Source: Thermococcus sp.
Lineage (GTDB): Archaea > Methanobacteriota_B > Thermococci > Thermococcales > Thermococcaceae
Length of the DNA stretch: 14,782 nucleotides
Assembly: GCA_021160985.1 (NCBI GenBank)
Contig: JAGHBN010000042.1
Coordinates: 1-14,782 of the forward strand
Direction of reading: 5' to 3'
Below are positions 12,247-14,782 of this stretch, piece after piece; within the stretch, counting starts at the first letter, position 1, and each line of letters starts with the position of its first letter. The notes beneath the pieces are model-generated. The model ran no database searches and was not told the origin of the DNA. It saw only the letters and a list, made by a program, of their open reading frames with translations. A program made the position numbers and the translations under genes.

Positions 12247-13727
12247 CAGGGCCGCCAGCATGAATGCCACAAAAAGGGCCACCAGAACGTTTACCTCCTT
12301 TCCAGCCTCCCCCATACCGCCGCGCAGCTCCCTTTCGAGGACTCCCGAAAACTTCAGTGCAAAGAACACCAGCAAAGCGGCGAAAATATACGGAACGTCC
12401 CCCAGCTTGGGCTCTGCACCCAGGTAGAGGCCAGCAGAGAGGGTGGTTAAGGCAAGCGCCAGTGAAGAGAGCTTCTCAATCGGCCCGAGGTCTCCTGTTT
12501 CTCCCTTTGAGAGGTGGTAGTTCAGTTTGGTGAACGAAACGAGCGTCCCCACCGTCCCGGCCGTTACGGCCCACTTCCAGGCTCCTTCAAGGTCCGAAGA
12601 AATAAGCCCCTTGGCATAAGAGCCTATGAAGGGCGAAACCCCTCCTATGGCGAGGCTGAGCATGAGGATGGAAAACGCCATGAGAGGGGTGTTTCTGTAT
12701 CCGAACTCGCCCAGCCTCCTCGATTTCTTTCCGAGGCTCCCAACGCTCAGGAAAAGGCCCCCCTTGAAGAGGGAATGGGCCATTGCGTAGTAGGCGGCCC
12801 CCACGAAGTTCATGCTCGCTGTTCCTAGGAGCACGTAGCCCATCTGAGAGACGGTGTGGTAGGCGAGCAGCCTCTTCGCGTCCTTCTGGAGCAGGGCTCC
12901 CGCGATGCCAAAGAACACTGAGACAACCGCCAGCGCCATCGCCGCGGTTCTGAAGGGCCCTTCAGGAGACAGGGCCGAGAAGAGGAGTATCATACCGTAT
13001 GCGGGAGCCTTGACAACCGCACCACTCAAAACCGCACTCACCGGGGTCGGGGCGATGGAGTGTGCGTCGGGAAGCCAGCCGTGGAGTGGGAAGATGCCCG
13101 CCTTCAAAATGAGGGACGCAAAGGCTATTCCGAAAGCGGCTTTAAGCTCCCTGCTCGGGAGGGCGTTTTCGGCCACGAGCTCGACGTTGAGGTAGCCAGT
13201 CTCCATGATATTATCCCAATGGCAAAGACGAAGAGGTAGGAGGCCAGCAGGGAGAGGATGAGGTACTTAAACGCGGCCCTCTTAGACCCCTTTTCGTCCG
13301 AGAAGGCCACCAAAGCGAAAGCTGAAACCGATGCAATCTCCATGTAGACGTAGAAGTTGAAGAAGTCCCTCGCTATGAACGCCCCCATAAGCCCCGCGTG
13401 GAGGAGCAGGAGGAGCGCCAGGGCTTTCGGCGTCTTCTTGTTCCGGAAATCGAAGTACGAGAGGGAATAAAGGGCAACGACGGTGAAGAGTATAAGCTCC
13501 CCCACGATGAAGGGAGCGTTGATTTCACCGATTCCAACCTCTATTCCCGCCTCCCTGCTCCAGCCGCCCACGATTTTCCTCCCCCTATCCCCCAGGAAGA
13601 CCCCTGCCGGGAGAACGGCGCCGAGGACGAAGGTGGCCTTTATTAAAACATTCTTCGCCCTCAGGGTGTCCAGGATGACGATTAGGAACGCAAACAGGAG
13701 CGGAAACGCAGCCATCAGCGGGATCAC
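12229..13727 (-). pseudogene. mrpD: MrpD-type Na+/H+ antiporter subunit, interrupted by a one-base frameshift
   Basis: The large ion-translocating membrane subunit, related to NuoL/M/N and MbhH. The gene starts at GTG 13727, overlapping mrpC (GTGA), and reads about 173 residues, including the conserved glutamate of FNFYVYMEIASVSAF. Near 13207-13208 the frame breaks: ATA ATA TC ATG, where ATA ATA TAC ATG (Ile-Ile-Tyr-Met) would be expected. The first frame then runs off-family to a stop at 13125. The second frame continues from 13206 to 12229 with METGYLNVELVAENA, the conserved lysine region LKAGIFPLHGWLPDAHS and the remaining helices. Both halves are otherwise intact and together total about 500 residues, the normal family length. 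A recent mutation or a sequencing error is more likely than an old pseudogene. It is the last gene of the operon. Confidence 0.85.
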
Positions 13728-14014
13728 GAGCCGTCCCTCCTCATGCGGAGTATTATTGCCAGAGCGAGCGATGTTATGGCAACATCAACGACGAGCGTTG
13801 TCAGCATCAGCGTCGCAGGGAGCGGGTCGACCGGGTCGGTCGGCATTATCGGGACATCCTTTTCCGGGGAGTATGCCAGGCCGATGAAGAAGAGCACTAA
13901 GCCTAGGGAAACCACGTTTATGGAGAGCACTAGCTTTATCGGCTCCCTCTTCGCCATCAGGCCGTATATCCCTACCAGCATTATGATAACTCCCGCCTGC
14001 TCCGGGCTAATCAC
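13724..14014 (-). CDS. mrpC: Mrp antiporter subunit MrpC (NuoK-like)
   Basis: 96 residues and three transmembrane helices, of the NuoK/MnhC family. Its markers are QAGVIIMLVGIYGLMA and a third helix with LMLTTLVVDVAITSLALAI. It forms part of the proton/sodium path beside MrpA and MrpD. TTG 14020 is in frame, but GAGGTG (14028-14023) is 2 nt from it and 8 nt from GTG 14014, so I start at 14014 (MISPEQAG). The start region overlaps the mrpB end, and the stop codon overlaps the mrpD start (GTGA). Confidence 0.88.
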   Translation of the reverse strand: MISPEQAGVIIMLVGIYGLMAKREPIKLVLSINVVSLGLVLFFIGLAYSPEKDVPIMPTDPVDPLPATLMLTTLVVDVAITSLALAIILRMRRDGS

Positions 14015-14408
14015 TTTCAACCCACCTCAGCAGTATGTAGAAGACGAAGGTGAAGGCGGCGCCGACCTCAAGGCCAACGATGACGTTGAAGGGCAGTATT
14101 ATGCCGCCCTCCGTCGGGAGGAAATTGGAGTAGAACGCCCCAAAGGCTATCCCGGCGATTCCCAGCAGAACGAGCATCGCTCCGGCGGAGCTCTCTATCA
14201 GGCTCGCCCAGTTGAACTTGAACCTCTTCCGAACCTTTTTGTAGCCGTGCGAGGTTATGAGGAGTATGACCGCGACCGCAAGAATCACCCCTCCCTGGAA
14301 GCCGCCCCCCGGGCTTAGATGGCCGTAGAGCATGATGTACGCTGCATAGGTGACCAGGAACGGGCTTATCATCTTGATGGTGCTCCTCACGACGGTGCTC
14401 ATCTTCAC
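14007..14408 (-). CDS. mrpB: Mrp antiporter subunit MrpB
   Basis: 133 residues with four transmembrane helices, of the MnhB family (Pfam PF04039). The signature GHLSPGGGFQGGVILA (29-44) is clear, as are the ISPFLVTYAAYIMLYG first helix and the C-terminal FNVIVGLEVGAAFTFVFYILL. It is part of the membrane module that exchanges Na+ and H+. The GTG 14408 start overlaps the preceding stop codon (GTGA) and has six G 8 nt upstream; ATG 14402 is an alternative. Confidence 0.9.
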   Translation of the reverse strand: MKMSTVVRSTIKMISPFLVTYAAYIMLYGHLSPGGGFQGGVILAVAVILLITSHGYKKVRKRFKFNWASLIESSAGAMLVLLGIAGIAFGAFYSNFLPTEGGIILPFNVIVGLEVGAAFTFVFYILLRWVESD

Positions 14409-14647
14409 TTCTTCTTCCCCCCGAGGAGCAGGTAGAAGCCAATGACTGCCGTAAACAGCAAACTCGCCTCGCCGAGGCTGTCGTAGGCCCTCCAGCCGGC
14501 TAAAATAGCCGAAACCAGGTTGGGTATTCCAATCTCGCCCCAGTTGGTGACGTAGTAGGCGTAGCTCCCGCCGTAGGACGGAGAGTAGTTCAGGCCAAGC
14601 AGGAACGCCCCAAGGGCCAGAGTTAGGACCAGGGCGGCCTTCCTCAC
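14405..14647 (-). CDS. MrpA C-terminal-like subunit (MbhE type)
   Basis: 80 residues: an N-terminal membrane helix, a polar outside segment, then PNLVSAILAGWRAYDSLGEASLLFTAVIGFYLLL, which is the motif (xVxxIlxxxRaxDTlGE) of the C-terminal end of MrpA and of MbhE in the Thermococcales hydrogenase. In this order the large bacterial MrpA is split into small proteins, and this is one of them. GTG 14647 overlaps the upstream stop codon in a GTGA junction. The family call is confident; the name used varies between species. Confidence 0.8.
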   Translation of the reverse strand: MRKAALVLTLALGAFLLGLNYSPSYGGSYAYYVTNWGEIGIPNLVSAILAGWRAYDSLGEASLLFTAVIGFYLLLGGKKK

Positions 14648-14782
14648 TTTGTCACCTCCTCTATCGTGAAGAGGAAGACGCCTATCACTATCGCGCCGAC
14701 GACTATCGCCGAGAGGGCAACGTCCGGTGCCTTAAGCTCGAACAGGGCCAGGACGAAGAGCAGGCTGAGAAGGGAGTATTTA
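14644..14782 (-). CDS. MbhD-type subunit (MrpA DUF4040 region), N-terminus missing
   Basis: The last 45 codons and stop of a gene running off the right edge. The protein end LFELKAPDVALSAIVVGAIVIGVFLF is the DUF4040/MbhD signature found in the C-terminal half of MrpA, in proteins of about 80-100 residues. The MrpE, F and G subunits would be expected further to the right. The stop codon overlaps the next gene's start. Confidence 0.78.
   Translation of the reverse strand, partial: KYSLLSLLFVLALFELKAPDVALSAIVVGAIVIGVFLFTIEEVTK

Noticed and set aside
13125..13206. Overlap of the two MrpD halves as programmed frameshifting
   Set aside because: There is no slippery heptamer or downstream structure at the junction, and MrpD is a single frame in known relatives. 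A one-base deletion or sequencing error is simpler.
1..14782. CRISPR array, tRNA or rRNA genes, insertion sequences, integrated element
   Set aside because: I saw no regularly spaced repeats, cloverleaf sequences, transposase-like proteins or attachment-type direct repeats. Codon use and start signals look uniform along the window.

Overview
The window looks like chromosome of a hyperthermophilic euryarchaeon of the order Thermococcales, most likely Thermococcus. The evidence is archaeal TATA-type promoters about 25 bp before starts, GGTG/GGAGG ribosome sites, frequent GTG and TTG starts, heavy use of AGG/AGA arginine and ATA isoleucine codons, a pyruvoyl-dependent arginine decarboxylase close to a Thermococcus-type aminopropyltransferase, an Mrp antiporter operon with the split MrpA organisation known from Thermococcales, and a probable C/D box guide RNA. 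There are no tRNA or rRNA genes, CRISPR arrays or insertion sequences.

Layout. 1-1195 (-): a sodium:solute symporter, cut by the window edge. 1196-1440: a divergent promoter region. 1453-3174 (+): a UPF0173 metallo-hydrolase, then a membrane-anchored regulator with an outside CW_binding_2-like domain and an inside winged helix. 3186-3393 (-): a 46-residue C2H2 zinc-finger protein followed directly by a likely C/D box sRNA. 3466-4278 (-): an unknown acidic protein with its own promoter. 4320-8547 (-): five overlapping genes read from one promoter, in the order UbiA prenyltransferase, UPF0104 flippase-like membrane protein, GT4 glycosyltransferase, creatininase-family amidohydrolase, and a coiled-coil membrane protein. 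8640-8969 (+): a small winged-helix regulator, divergent from that operon. 8981-10459 (-): polyamine genes speE and pdaD, each with its own promoter. 10619-11767 (-): a CPA2-type cation/proton antiporter. 11839-12246 (+): an AbrB-like/ACT fusion protein, divergent from the antiporter; both genes of this pair appear leaderless. 12229-14782 (-): the 3' part of an Mrp operon (MbhD-like, MbhE-like, MrpB, MrpC, MrpD), in which mrpD carries a one-base frameshift.

How the genes work together. Ion and solute traffic is a recurrent theme (symporter, CPA2 antiporter, Mrp antiporter). SpeE and PdaD belong to the agmatine to aminopropylagmatine route of thermophile polyamine synthesis. The five-gene operon has the parts expected for making, glycosylating and moving a polyprenyl- or lipid-linked compound, but its product cannot be read from sequence.

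The most interesting items are the C/D sRNA with two mutually complementary guides behind a zinc-finger gene, the membrane-anchored one-component regulator, the five-gene prenyl/glycosyl operon, and the broken mrpD.
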